Shown in pieces: positions 1 through 11,543 of a stretch of 64,000 nucleotides of DNA (the stretch's first letter is position 1; each line of letters opens with the position of its first letter). Under the pieces are notes generated by a model. The model was given only the letters and a program-made list of their open reading frames with translations, did no database searches and was not told where the DNA came from. The stretch comes from Crossaster papposus. Its lineage: Eukaryota; Echinodermata; Asteroidea; Velatida; Solasteridae. The DNA lies in assembly GCA_037893245.1 (NCBI GenBank), contig JBAIAA010000779.1, forward strand, positions 310,001 to 374,000. The letters are read 5' to 3'. The position numbers and the translations under genes were made by a program.

Positions 1-653
1 TGAAAATATTCGTTTTTACTCTAGCGTTCATCCTACGCGCAGTGTTGGCATGACGATAACTGTACGGTTTACCATTAATCTCTCTCTATAATCAGAATAG
101 ATGGGAAGTCACTAAAAACTAACCAGTGTAGCGTTCTTGTTCTTGAATTATCAAGATACTAAATTCGATGCAAATTCGGGAAATCGTACGCCAACTTTAA
201 TTTATTTTTAAAGACTGTATGCACTTATCAATTGCCAAACGAAAATAAACCAATTATCTTTAATTTACAAATTAATATTCACATTTCGTGATATCGTCCG
301 GGGAAATCTACGTTAAATTGTGATGAGTTTAATATTGAAAATTGATGCGCACAGCAGAAACAGTTCGTTTAGCTTACACTTGTATGCAAATGTCACACGC
401 GACCGTTTGATTAGCCACCGTGTTATCCTCGCGCCTGCCCTGGGGCCATTTTCATAAAACCGGTAAGCAACAAAACACGCTTAGCACAAACACAGCTTTG
501 CTTAATAAAAACTGGTTACCAGCCAAAACTGCTTGTCCTTTTTATGCTAAGCAAATGCCAGCTGAATACCAGTCACAAACAATAAACACCACCCTATTTG
601 ATTTGTAACCCTGTTTAGTCTAGGCAACAAATCCAGAAATGTGCCTATTTAAG
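1..653. other. No gene recognised
   Basis: AT-rich sequence. A short open frame at 420-608 has no recognisable domain and no splice context. Nothing here can be assigned. Confidence 0.5.
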
Positions 654-2343
654 TTGCATGAGGCATTTTTGAGGAAAAACAAACAAATAGGTGATTCTGA
701 AAGTAAATTTTGTGCTGAATATGAATATCCTGTTTGTGTTTCTTAAAATTGCCTAATTAGGTCAGTAATTAAGGTCAAAGGTCATTAAGTGCAAATTTCA
801 GTTTTTTACAAGAATGGTTTAATTTACCTCCTAAATACTATGATGTTAATAATTTTGCAATTTCTTTTTTAATAAATCATACACAGCATGTCAAAATATC
901 GAAATGAATGGAAGTTGTTAAAGAATTATTCACTTCTTTTGACAATATCTCCTCAACCATTGGACTTTCTCTTTTTCACCACGGGATGAGTTTCTACAGG
1001 CTGTTTTTCAAACCTATGCACGTTTGATCGGTGTTCTATGGCTGATTTACATTATTTTGGGTACCGAGGGACAGGAATATGGTATTTGGTTTCATAAATT
1101 ATTATAATTAGGACGGTAATTAGAGCCAAAGGTCAATTAGTGCAGAATACCAATTATTAGGAAATTTCATTTGTGTGCATCCCTATGCTGGTGCTGTAGT
1201 ATACAATACCTCACATGCTTTTGTTAAATCAACAGGGTGGGAATCCCTACCCACTGTCTCAAGCAGTGATATAGTACTCGACCCCCCTCCCCCCTACAAA
1301 TGTGGTTGTATCGGCAACTTCTGTGAAGTTCCTATCAAATAGAGGCCACACCAACAGATTAATAAACCGGCTGCACAGTTGCATCAAATTTAGCAAGTCC
1401 AACTCACGCAAGAAGAGCAAGTCCAGCCAGCCTCATTCATCTCCATCCAGCTTCATTTCATCCACCATCCCGTGCGGACAACGGTCCCAAACAGTCATTC
1501 CAAGCGACGATGAGTCACTTCTTCTATCCTGTGAACTAGACTTTGGCCCGTCCACATCAAGAACCACACCTACCACGGTCTCACACAAATTATCCGAGGA
1601 AAACTGGTGAAACTCCTGGCAGTCAACGTCAACATTTTGACATCTGTCAAGGAACACATCACCCGCCAAATACGACTCCTTTCCCGGTCAATCGAGACTA
1701 GCACACCACCACCCTATATATCGAGGTAAACATACGGCCACCACGTCCACACCGATCTCTAAAATTCAAGGGGTAATTCCAGGATCGCTGAAGCAATCTC
1801 CAGAAAAGAACATTGCTGCTCTTCACAAGAATTACGCTGGAGGAGTACGAGCATCAACACCCATCACCGAGGCCCAGCTGACCAACTCCAGACGCTCAGC
1901 CCAAGAAAAGCTTGCTCAAGACTTCCAGGGTCAAGATCATCCCACCGCTCCACAACAACTGAGCTTCTTCACAAGACCCTATAGCAACCGACAAGAGGCA
2001 TCAGAAGAAAACCGACAACACTATTCGATCTCTAACCACAAAACCAAACGGTCCTTTTCAGGACCACCACACCTTCTCAAAAGAGATAAATCCGTCATCT
2101 TGCCTCTATAATATAATAATTATAATAAATAAACTTGAATATATCCAACCCTATACCTTATCCGTTATATTCAAACTACAAATCTTGCAACTACCATGGC
2201 AAGAAGAAAACTCAACAAAGAAACCAAGAGATCCCTAAGTCAATCGAAATCTAACCATTTCTCTAACAAATGCAAATAAAAAAACCAAACGAGCCAACTC
2301 CAATCATTTGCGCTCACTAGCAGAACAAAGTCAATCTTTCATA

Positions 2344-2936
2344 ATGAACCTATCAAAAGCAACACTATCGCAAAAAAGTGAAATAATTGCTTTAGGAAAA
2401 GGTTTAAACTTCGTACCCACTCCTGCTAAACCAAACCGCATTTTACTTGTGACATAAATACCTTCAATCGAAGACTAAGAATTGCATTCTAAATGTGTAA
2501 CAAACGCTCCAAAAACCATCCTTTCAAACCACCATCAAACTGGCAACCAAAATCATCCCCAAGTGCAACACTAGAAGATTATTTCGAAGCCAAAATATTT
2601 GAACTGGCCCACATCGGGCTAAGGAATCGGCAGAAAAACATGCTATCCGCCATAAACAAACTTAAAAACAATCCTGACATCGTAGTCAAACCATATGACA
2701 AGAGCAGAGGCATCTGCATTATGAACCACTCACACTATCTACAAGTGGGTTACCACCACCTTGAGTCCCATCATTATACCCAACTGGACCAAGACATTAC
2801 CCCAAAAACTATCATGATAGTTCACAACACACTAATTGAAATGAGAAACAACAAACACATCGACAACGATACTCTGAAATACCTCGACCCACTTCCACAA
2901 AACTGTCGAACATGTCCAACGATGTATTTTGATTAA
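2344..2936 (+). pseudogene. Penelope-like reverse transcriptase, N-terminal part
   Basis: The ATG at 2344 begins MNLSKATLSQKSEIIALGKG followed by LNFVPTP, the usual opening of Penelope-like proteins; the frame stops at a TAA near 2455. After a frame break, the frame at 2493-2936 contains LRNRQKNMLSAINKLKNNPD and IVVKPYDKSRGICIMNHSHY. These match the conserved 'NNxDIxIKPADKGxxxVxMxxxxY' block before the RT core. The ORF ends at CPTMYFD where an R2 MITE begins. Frame breaks make this non-functional. Confidence 0.7.
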
Positions 2937-3249
2937 AGTAAATAATGATTCTACGCATCCAGCAAATTTTTTTGCACTAGATATCCTGTAATTATTGAGA
3001 AAAATTGAATTTTATAAAATCAAATCGCGAAAAAACAAAAAAACATAGGCTAAGAATAATTGCCCGACGCCGGTTGACAACAAACGCTGTTTTTCGTGCT
3101 TTTCTCGGCATCTATGATTGTAAAACTTCGGACAGGTCAGGTAAACGATATTTACTATAAAATTCAACCCCCCCCCCCCCCCCCCCCCCCCCCCAATCCA
3201 CCTATTCATGATAATTCAAGCAATTACCAATATTGTATCCTACCTTTAA
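2933..3249 (-). mobile_element. R2 MITE, left-truncated, with a poly-C tract
   Basis: The right end is AATATTGTATCCTACCTTTAA, the R2 terminal repeat. The body contains the TTTTTCGTGCTTTTCTCGGC and ACTTCGGACAGGTCA blocks shared by all R2 copies. A C run near 3170-3195 interrupts it. It starts exactly where the Penelope reading frame is cut. Confidence 0.7.
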
Positions 3250-3461
3250 CATCCCCACTGCACGGACAGGAAACCATGTCTCGCTTAATCGCACATGCAT
3301 ATATTTATTTCGGCGAGGGTAATTACACTAATTACACTACAAAGTTAGCTAAACGTGAAGCGTACTCTTCATAATTCATGTGTATTATTAAAGACACCCT
3401 CCTTGTACGGCTGCGGTCGGCGATCGCTACGTCAAGGCCAGGTAGTGTAGTTAATATGTTT
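3240..3461 (+). repeat. Circularly permuted repeat, copy 1
   Basis: Order: the 'ATCCCCACTGCACGG...TCTCGCTT' block first, then 'GTTAGCTAAACGTGAAG...GCCAGGTAGTGT'. The same two blocks occur in swapped order at 7680-7910. Confidence 0.65.
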
Positions 3462-3721
3462 CCTTAGTTTAAAGACCGGCAACAAGCGTCGCCTTCCCTC
3501 AGGCACAGCACCGCGCACCGGACCCGTGTCAACCCGGAGTAGCTCCCAATGGAGTGACCGGCCAACGCGCGGTGCTCTTGGGCCGCGTTCGACTTCGCCC
3601 TGCTACCGACAGGCTGAGGTACACACGACGGTTGCTGCTAGTGCTACGCACGCCGCAATCGCCACCAATAAAATGCTGGCATATTTAAAGACCGACAACC
3701 CTCCAAAAACCCATTTCTCCC

Positions 3722-4530
3722 ATTTATACCCAACTGGACCAAGACATTACCCCAAAAACTATCATGATAGTTCACAACACACTAATTGAAATGAGAAACA
3801 ACAAACACATCGACAACGATACTCTGAAATACCTCGACCCACTTCCACAAAACTGTCAAACATGTCCAACGATGTATTTTCTCCCCAAAATACACAAAAC
3901 TCCGCCACCGTACCGAGAGAACATTTTGTTGGACGACCAATAAGTGGATGTACCAGCCCTACGGCCAAAATTTCAGAATACATAGACTATTTTCTTCTTC
4001 ATATAATAACCGCACAAATTATGTTCGCGACACAGAAGACATTTTGCGCAAACTGGAAGAAAGACAATTTCCCCAAGATGTCTTAATTACAAGTATCGAT
4101 TTTGTTTCTATGTCCAATGCGTTTGCAATGCCCTCGAAAACACAAACCATAACCATCCGATCACAAAACCACCTTCGACTTTACATCCCAAAATTTCTGG
4201 AACTCATTCTTGGCCGCAACTGTTTCCAATTCGGAAATAAGTTCTTTCTCTAGAAAATTAAACAATAATGGAACTTAAACAAACACTGGAACTTAATCCA
4301 AGGCAATCAAATACTTTCGGAACTATTTCCGAAACCTCCATTCATTGCCTTCAAAAAAGCCCAAAACATTCGGGAGAAACTAATAAGAGCTAAACTACCA
4401 CAGCAAAATCAAAAGCTCGAACCACTCCCAATAGACTCTGGCTTTTTCGAACAACAAATTGAACCAGACGAAACCCTCAACATATTGCTCTCCCTACTGG
4501 ACGAACAATTTGAAACCGACTAAAAAAACC
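3722..4530 (+). pseudogene. Penelope-like reverse transcriptase, core part
   Basis: It repeats the segment ending CPTMYF from the upstream block and carries on with LPKIHKTPPPYRENILLDDQ, the signature 'FYxLPKIHK' RT motif. In shifted frames it continues with YVRDTEDILRKLEERQFPQ and DVLITSIDFVSMSNAF, equivalent to the 'TMDVxSLY' strand containing the first catalytic Asp. There are several stops and frameshifts. A DNA break of about 0.8 kb separates it from the N-terminal block. Confidence 0.7.
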
Positions 4531-5533
4531 ATATGGCTCAAACCAAACTTAAATGATTGGAATATACCCATTCCTGTCCCTCAATACCAAAACAATGTAA
4601 ATCAGCCAGAGAACACTGATCAAAAGTGCATTTAGGTGTAAAAAGCAGGTACAAACTCATCTCGTGGAGAAAAAGAGAACGTCCAATGGTTACGGAGATA
4701 TTCCCAAAAGAAGTGAATAATTCTTTAACAATTTCTATTATTTTAGATATTTTGATTTTGATTTATTATAAGAGAAATTGCACAATTATTTACACCATTG
4801 TATAAAAAAGGTAAAATAAACCATTTCTTGTGAAAAAATGAAATTTGCACTTACTGACCTTTGACCTTTATTACTGACCTAATTAGACAATTTTGAGAAA
4901 CACAAACAAGATATTCAGATTCAGCACAAAATTACCGTTCAGAATCACCTATTTGTTTGCTTTTCCTCAAAAATGCCTCATGCAGTCATATTTTCTCAAA
5001 ATCAAACCAGTCTAGTTCCCCCCACCCCCCAGGATAAATTCTGATGCTAAGCAAATGTTTGTGCTTACATGTTTTATGAAATTGGTTGCCTACACTGTAA
5101 AAAATAACCGTAAAATAACGGGGGTTTTCACCTGTAAGAACACAAACAATCGCCGTAATTTTTTGTAACGGATTTTGGACGTAAAATTACGGTAGTGTGC
5201 CTTGAAAATATAACGCGGACGTTAATTTATGCAAAGGTTATATACATTTACAAGAACACTGTCAAAATACAACATATATTTGTACATATACAACAACACC
5301 AACAAAGTGTTGTTTATTTACATTGATTCTACTGTTATCGAGCACGAATATTATTACGCAGCAACTGGCCAATCAAAACTCACGAAATATTTCATGTTAA
5401 ATTGTGGTGTTTTGTCCAAGAAAACACTTTCTTGAGCGAAATGTATAATTAGTATTCTAACGAATCATGATCAAATTTAGATTTGTTGCAAACCTAAGTG
5501 AAAAATCGCATGAAATTTCTATTCGTATTTAAA

Positions 5534-6537
5534 TCTATATAATAATACGCTACTCTCTGTCTGTGTGTCTGTCTGTGCGCGCTTTTTCGTCCCCTTCCCG
5601 GGGTCGTGCGGAGTTCAAAATCGGTGGGTGGGTCCGGCTCGGTCCCCGCAAGAACCAGTTTGCATTCGCTAGAGCGTACGAGGTCAAAGGTCATCTAGGG
5701 GTCACCTTTTTGAAGTTGGTCGGATCGTGCTTAAACTCGGTGATCGCAATGCTCGATGCGAAATAAAACGGGTTAGCGTTTTTTCGGGTCTTCCGGGGTC
5801 AAAGGTCGTCTAAGGGTCGAATTTTCAAAGTTTGTCCTATCGGGCTTAAAGGACTGGGAAAAAAATTCTAACCCAGGAGGTCATTCAGGGGGTGAAACAT
5901 CCCTTCAAAATAATGGTTTGGGCCAAAAGCCATAGAGTTGTGCAGACAAATCGAAATCTGATCCCTTTGTGTTTAGCCGCTGTCAAAAAAAGTCTCTGAC
6001 ATCTCTTTGAGCGGCCTTGGTAGAGAACCAACACAGCTGTTATCAATCGCCACCCAGATATCCCCTGGGGGGTAGTTAGAGCTGTTGGTCTTTTTTATTT
6101 GTATCATATGGCTGTTTCATGTCTGTATTGCGCAATACTGATTTCAATGTTTACATGCTTGCAATGGATGTCCTTAAAAAAATACATAAAATAGCCACAA
6201 TGTTTAAATCTTGATATATTTACCAGCACCAGTGTTTTCACACGGACAGCTATATGTAGCATTCTCACGAGCTCGGGCATTTCATGACATATATGTGAAA
6301 GTAGAACCAACCAACTCACAAGGCTTCATGAACAATACTTTGGTTACCAAATATGCCATACATCTCCCACAAATATATCCCATTTTAAAGGTATCATTAA
6401 CCATATTTGTGAATGTGTTTCTTTCAACATTTTTATTTGGCACCTCCATGATAGAGTCAACATGTATCCACAATCCCCATCCATCCAGGGAAGTAGCTAC
6501 AAACCCGAGAACCGACAAACCCCGGGTGACCGCCTAG
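5534..6537 (+). mobile_element. Helitron with remnant helicase C-terminus
   Basis: The 5' end is TCTATATAATAATACGC followed by CTACTCTCTGTCTGTGTGTC. The 3' end is CTAG at 6534-6537, preceded by an ACCCG...CGGGT stem. The host nucleotides A (5533) and T (6538) fit insertion between A and T, the Helitron rule. Near the 3' end the + strand encodes VFSHGQLYVAFSRARAFHDI, the C-terminal motif of Pif1-like Rep/helicases. About 1 kb long, so heavily deleted. Confidence 0.75.
6224..6350 (+). pseudogene. Helitron helicase C-terminal fragment
   Basis: The fragment carries VFSHGQLYVAFSRAR followed by a VKV strand. It corresponds to motif VI and the end of Helitron helicases, where 'QLYVALSR' is conserved. 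No Rep HUH domain or upstream helicase motifs are found. Confidence 0.7.
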
Positions 6538-6948
6538 TATTGAAATATTTATGGTGAAACCGTAACTTCACTATAGCACGAAAAACTGAATATAAAACTA
6601 AACCACGACAGTATCCAGTATTGTGTTAAGTAGGTTATTGTAGAATTTGTATAGTAATGTGTAATATAGTTATAGTTTGTTTCTCACTGTTGTAAATTGT
6701 AAAATTGCAGTTACTATGGTAACCTAGCTAAATTCCAGCTACGTACTGTATTTTTTTTATACCCTGTAATTTTACAGGAATAGCAAGATACATTAACGGG
6801 GACAGTAATGTAAACCGACAGCTTTCAAAAGCCGTCAAAAACAGCCCGTCCCCGTTAACATTTTCCACCGTTTTTTTTACAGTAAAGTACTGGCGTCCGA
6901 ACTGCCAGGAATTTCCCGTAAAATTACGATTTTATTTTTTACAGTGTA

Positions 6949-7460
6949 GCCACTATTGACCCAGCTCACGAGCGGGTGTCTAGGGGTGCACTACCCTAAT
7001 TGAAGGGAAAATTTCTACCCGAGCTCATTAGCATGAAATGTGCCCCCCCCCCCCCCCCCCCCCCCCCACTATATATTTTTTTAATATAGTGGGGTTGTGT
7101 TAATATAGCCTAGGATCAACTCCCTGTTATTTGTTAGCTTCAATCTGAGGGCAGAGTTGTTAAAATTACGGTTGCAAAATGGGTCCTAATTGCCCTAGAA
7201 CGTGGAGGGATGCCATTTGTAAAATGGCTGCTTGCAGGATCGGGAAGTATCACTTTTCGGGAAGTGAGTTTGTTTTGGTGTGAATATTAAAAAAATGTAA
7301 TTGGTTAACCCACTACAAATAGAAAGGAATAAAAAGATAAAGACCAAGACAATAATCTGATTGTTGTTTGAGACGTTACCAGGACAATTAAATTAAAAAA
7401 AAGATACAAATTACGGGGAAATTGATACAAAGATAGTATATCCCCTAACATTTGACTAAA

Positions 7461-7493
<33 letters not shown>

Positions 7494-8180
7494 CCACATG
7501 TAATCCCCCCCCCCTCCTCCCATACGCATAATGCCAGAAAGAACATTTTTCTAACAGGCTACCTAATAATTAATTCGAAAATGATTATATAAAATGTGTT
7601 TTAAATGTTAAAACAAGGCTCTTAACTTCAAATATTGGTATTTAACCAGAACAATGAATAACATCGCTCCCTAGTCTACAAGGTTAGCTAAACGTGAAGC
7701 TGCATATTACTTGTGCATTATTAAAGACATCCTTGTACGGCTGCGGTCTGCGATCGCTACGTCAAGGCCAGGTAGTGTGGTTAATATGATCCTTTAACAT
7801 CCCCACTGCACGGGCATCAGGAAACCATGTCTCGCTTGATCGCCTATGAAGATATTTACTTAGGTGTGGCTAATTACACTGAAACCACCGCACGTAAACA
7901 AATTAGTTAATTGGTGGGGAAGGCCACCAGCCAATTCTTAGACTTTGAGTTTCACGCGTCATTAAACAAAATAACTAATTACATGTACGCGCATATACTA
8001 AACTGATGAATCGACATTATAAGTGTGCAGTCAGTGACTACTCGTGAAAAGTTAAAAGTCCAAACATAAAACTGATAGCCTGAATTCAATACTCGATGTG
8101 TTTAATTTACCAGTTTAATGGTTCAAATCCCATATTTTAAAGAGAAGTCATTGACATGACCGCACACTTATAACGGCCTT
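6949..8180. repeat. Gene-free stretch with long C and G homopolymers
   Basis: It contains a C run near 7042-7068, a G run of about 30 near 7461-7491 and the second permuted repeat (7680-7910). No coding signal was recognised. Confidence 0.6.
7680..7910 (+). repeat. Circularly permuted repeat, copy 2
   Basis: Order: 'GTTAGCTAAACGTGAAGCTG...GCCAGGTAGTGTGG' followed by 'ATCCCCACTGCACGGGCA...GGCTAATTACACT'. This is the reverse order of the copy at 3240-3461, as expected of units cut at different points from one tandem array. Confidence 0.65.
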
Positions 8181-8184
8181 CCGT

Positions 8185-8956
8185 ACGTATGTACCTTATC
8201 AGGGGGGGGGGGGGGGGGGGGGGGGCGGAGGGGGTGCCCTTCGAGGTTGCGATTGCGAAACGCTGTTGTACAGTCCATTCTCGAAATAGGGGGGGGGGAT
8301 TTTTTACGCAAAAAATAAAGAGTTTTTGGCATCATATCTTAACATCTTGTCTTTTGTAGTTAAAAAAGGTGGTTATTTACCTTAATTGTTATCATCCAAT
8401 GACAAAAATTGTATTGAAAATGAAAAAAAACAGTCAAAAAAAATTAACGTTGACGTACCGTTGAACCACGTGGAGATTGTGCACAAATACCCAACCGACT
8501 TCAACAAATACCTCCCCTAAAAAGGGCAATAATAATCGATAAATTGTGAAAAATCGTGCTTCGAACCCACTCATTTTTGTCCATGGATACATTAAAAAAG
8601 GATGTAGCAGTGATATACTGAATTTTTAAAAAAATCTGTCTGTGAACCCCTTGCGTTTTATCGTGTTGTTTTCGAACGAAAATGGCAGAAAATGACATCT
8701 CCCCAAACAAATTCCGTGTAGATCGTGCCTGTGTACCTGGCTTTGCGGACGTTGTATGAATCACTGAATTCGGAGAGCGATGCACGGAGCAAATTTGTAC
8801 GTGTTTTAATGGTGCGCTTCGAGGTAGCGATCTATACGTATTTACTGTGTGAGATGTGCAGCTCATGAGCGTGACGTGAAGAATAAATGAGATACATTTC
8901 AACGTTGGTGGCGCACTTTGTTAGGCCCCCCTCCGCCCCCCCCCCCCCCCCCTCCG

Positions 8957-8987
<31 letters not shown>

Positions 8988-8995
8988 TACCTTAT
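8185..8995. mobile_element. Fold-back element with poly-G/poly-C ends
   Basis: The left side has ACCTTATC, a G run and CGGAGGGGG. The right side has CCCCCCTCCG, a C run of about 40 and ACCTTATC. The two sides are inverted around about 0.7 kb without a recognised gene. Confidence 0.45.
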
Positions 8996-11147
8996 CGTGT
9001 GATCACACGGCACCACTTCTCTATAGCTAGATTACGCACTTTGACACTAGCTATCTGATAGTAAAACGAACTTGGCGCAACGTACATGTACGTTGTGGCA
9101 ACATAATGTTTTAGCTGGGGGAGAGGGGGCGGGGTGTATAATTATGTCCAACTCACATTTCTGTATATATTGTTGTCAGTACTTGGTACTTGGTTGGTCG
9201 GTTTTCGCTTGTAAATATCCTTTTTGGGAAATTAGGCTATAGTAGGAGATCGGCTGACGACCAGGTAGGTAATTCTGCTCACAGCCGGAGACTGGTGCAG
9301 CTGTAATTTAACAGAACTGCAGTCTTAATTCTCTTGAGCAATATCGTTTGCTTGAACGCACAAGTTCAGCCGACCGATCCTCTTCATCATAGCGTTTAGG
9401 TGACCAATCAGCACGAGTCAGAGCGCTGTCGCTGAACCGTCATGCGTGCGGTGAATTTCCCACGAAAAGACCTTTTTACGTGTCCAAAGAGTCAATTGAC
9501 GGTTGAATATATGCCCAAAATGTCTAAGGGTATAAGAAACCAGCGCTACGACCATGTTATATTTTACATAGCGTTACTTAGGAAAATAAACTTAAACGAA
9601 CTCACCGTATGTAACTTTAACGTTTATTGTCAACTACAGACTGCCATCTTAGAACTCGCTTATAGTTTTATCCCGTGTAGTTCATGTCATTAGAAATGTA
9701 AAAACAAAAATACCTTAACTGTTTTCATTTCCTCGTAATATTTTCGAAGACGTCATGTTTTGTGTGCGTCTTATTTTGTGACGGACTTGTAATAAATCTT
9801 TCATTTAAACTCGGAAACTTGTAACCAATCATAACACGCCCGCGCCGCGTGCCCGTGAGCGATCTCTTTATTTTTGTCCGACGAATTTCCCATTCATGCA
9901 CCTTGGAATTCAAGATGGCGACCTCCGGGGTGTCAGTGTGCTGTGATCGTCCGGCGTGACGTGGCTTTGCAAAGTTAATCGTGAATTTCACCTTTTGATC
10001 AAGCTTAAAATTCGAACAACTACCTGAAGTTGATTTGTTTTTACGGCGGGCCTGTGTATCAAGTTATAAAAAGTCAGCACGCACGAAACCCCTACGCTTG
10101 CCCAGATAAAACAACCCTGGAGTGCTAGTGTGCCTTGGGGGAAAAACAAACTGGGAGGACGTGTCTAGTCTGGGAGTAGGCATGACTCAAACTGCCAAGG
10201 TCACTCAAACTATTGCAATCCTACTACACATGTAACCTGTGAAGAATAATGTAAAGTAAACTCGGCGTGTACGCCATGTACATGTGTGTCAGGAAGCCGA
10301 ATAACAAACCGCAAGAATACAACACTTATATAACCTGCCTGAGCAACGCTTGGTTTCCCAGGCAGGTTATATCCCATTCTAATTGCTTACGAAGCGAAAG
10401 GAAAGTGTTTCTGTTCTAACAAAAGACCGAAAAGAAACACATTTCTATAATAAACATTACATGCTTGTTCTGGATTCTTCACTTAGTTGTTCATCACCTC
10501 AAACAAATATTATTTTTTGAAGTGCCCTCTATACCGTACCAACATGGACCTACCCCTAAAAATAAAAAAAGGTCTACCAAGTAAAATGTTGTTGTTTTCC
10601 GTTTTTCCTTCACAATTTTTATCTGCCAGGGATTTCAGACTGCCAGCATATTTGTTATTGGTCTTGGGGATGCCCTTGGGACATTTGGATGGGTGGCTTG
10701 CTTTCATACAAAAAATCCCACAGAAATGTTCAGGCTCCTTGACTAATTAACGATTTATGCAAATTATTAATATTTCCACCACTTGGATTTTTAGTATGTC
10801 ATTATAGGGACCTTATAGAAGTGCACTGTAGTGAACAATATTCTATTGCAATTTGTGTGAGGTCAAAAGTTATTTTCCCTGGACTATAATTAAGTACAAA
10901 GTACAATTTACAAACCTGCATCTCAAGACGAACGGCCCGGATCAGTCGAGTGTTGTTGTCGGCTGTATCGAAACACGTGGGGGCGCTGTATTATGAGAGG
11001 CACATAGCAACACGCACGTGTCAACTGTCAACGTCAACGAATGTCTAGTGTAGTGAGTGGTAAAATCGCAACCTGTTGATCGGCACCTTGCTCTATCGAT
11101 CCGTACTTTGTAGTACTACTTTCAAAAAGTCTGATTCCCAGCAAACA
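8996..11147. other. Region upstream of CATSPERE
   Basis: No gene was recognised. A 42-bp hairpin (TATAACCTGCCTG/CAGGCAGGTTATA) lies at 10329-10371. The proximal 200 bp should contain the CATSPERE start site, but no TATA box or initiator can be assigned by eye. A short upstream ATG frame starts at 11041. Confidence 0.4.
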
Positions 11148-11543
11148 ATGGCTGTAAAGGCTGTAATTTCCATGTTTGTACGGGTGAAGATGGCGGTCTT
11201 CATGATCGGCTTTATTATGTGCATCTACTGTGAGAGTGACACTTCATTACCGTGGCCGTGCGTGTGGAGGTACGTCACGCAACTGCGAGTGCGAGTAGCC
11301 TGAATAAACATTATTCACTATTTTAAGTACTACATGTACTAATTTGTTCATTATTTTTGCACTGACTGACCTTCTTTAAATTTGACTGGCCTATGATTCA
11401 TTGATTGGGTTCAAGTTTGTCAAAACTAATAACAACAAATATTCAATTAAAAGTATTTAACTGTTGTTTGTTGTCATTTTCTTAACAGGATCACTGCTTT
11501 CCAGTCAGATGTGGAGGCTGGATTCATTGGAACTAATACTCCA
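11148..11543 (+). CDS. CATSPERE: CATSPERE exons 1-2: signal peptide and mature N-terminus
   Basis: The start is the ATG at 11148, with A at -3 and G at +4. In-frame ATGs at 11172 and 11190 are alternatives. Residues 1 to about 28 form a hydrophobic signal peptide (core MAVFMIGFIMCIYC) followed by ESDTSLPWPCVW. Exon 1 ends in phase 2 at 11269 (AG|GTACGT). Exon 2 (11489-11543) completes the Arg codon and reads ITAFQSDVEAGFIGTNTP. A secreted N-terminus fits a type I membrane protein. I see no clear TATA box upstream. Confidence 0.75.

Larger units (their letters stand above)
654..4990. mobile_element. Decayed Penelope-like element between inverted terminal repeats
   Basis: The region 654-1086 recurs in reverse complement at about 4555-4990; shared pieces include the AGGTCAGTAATAAAGGTCAA-like block and the segment around GGGACAGGAAT. 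Between them lie two blocks of Penelope-like reverse transcriptase. Inverted or direct terminal repeats are typical of such elements. An open region at 1302-1610 has no domain I recognise. Confidence 0.65.
5091..6948. mobile_element. TIR DNA element with TACACTGTAAAAAATAA ends
   Basis: TACACTGTAAAAAATAA at 5091 is matched by TTATTTTTTACAGTGTA ending at 6948. Both sides also carry 'CGTAAAATTACG'-type subterminal repeats, and GCC flanks each end as a possible 3-bp target duplication. No transposase was recognised. A Helitron sits inside. Confidence 0.6.

Noticed and set aside
1302-1669. Overlapping frames on both strands near the Penelope element
   Set aside because: Ser/Pro/Thr-rich with no domain. 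It could be an upstream part of the retroelement, but I cannot support a protein call.
8501-8902. 133-codon minus-strand frame
   Set aside because: It lies within a fold-back element, with no domain, no splice sites and no codon pattern suggesting a gene.
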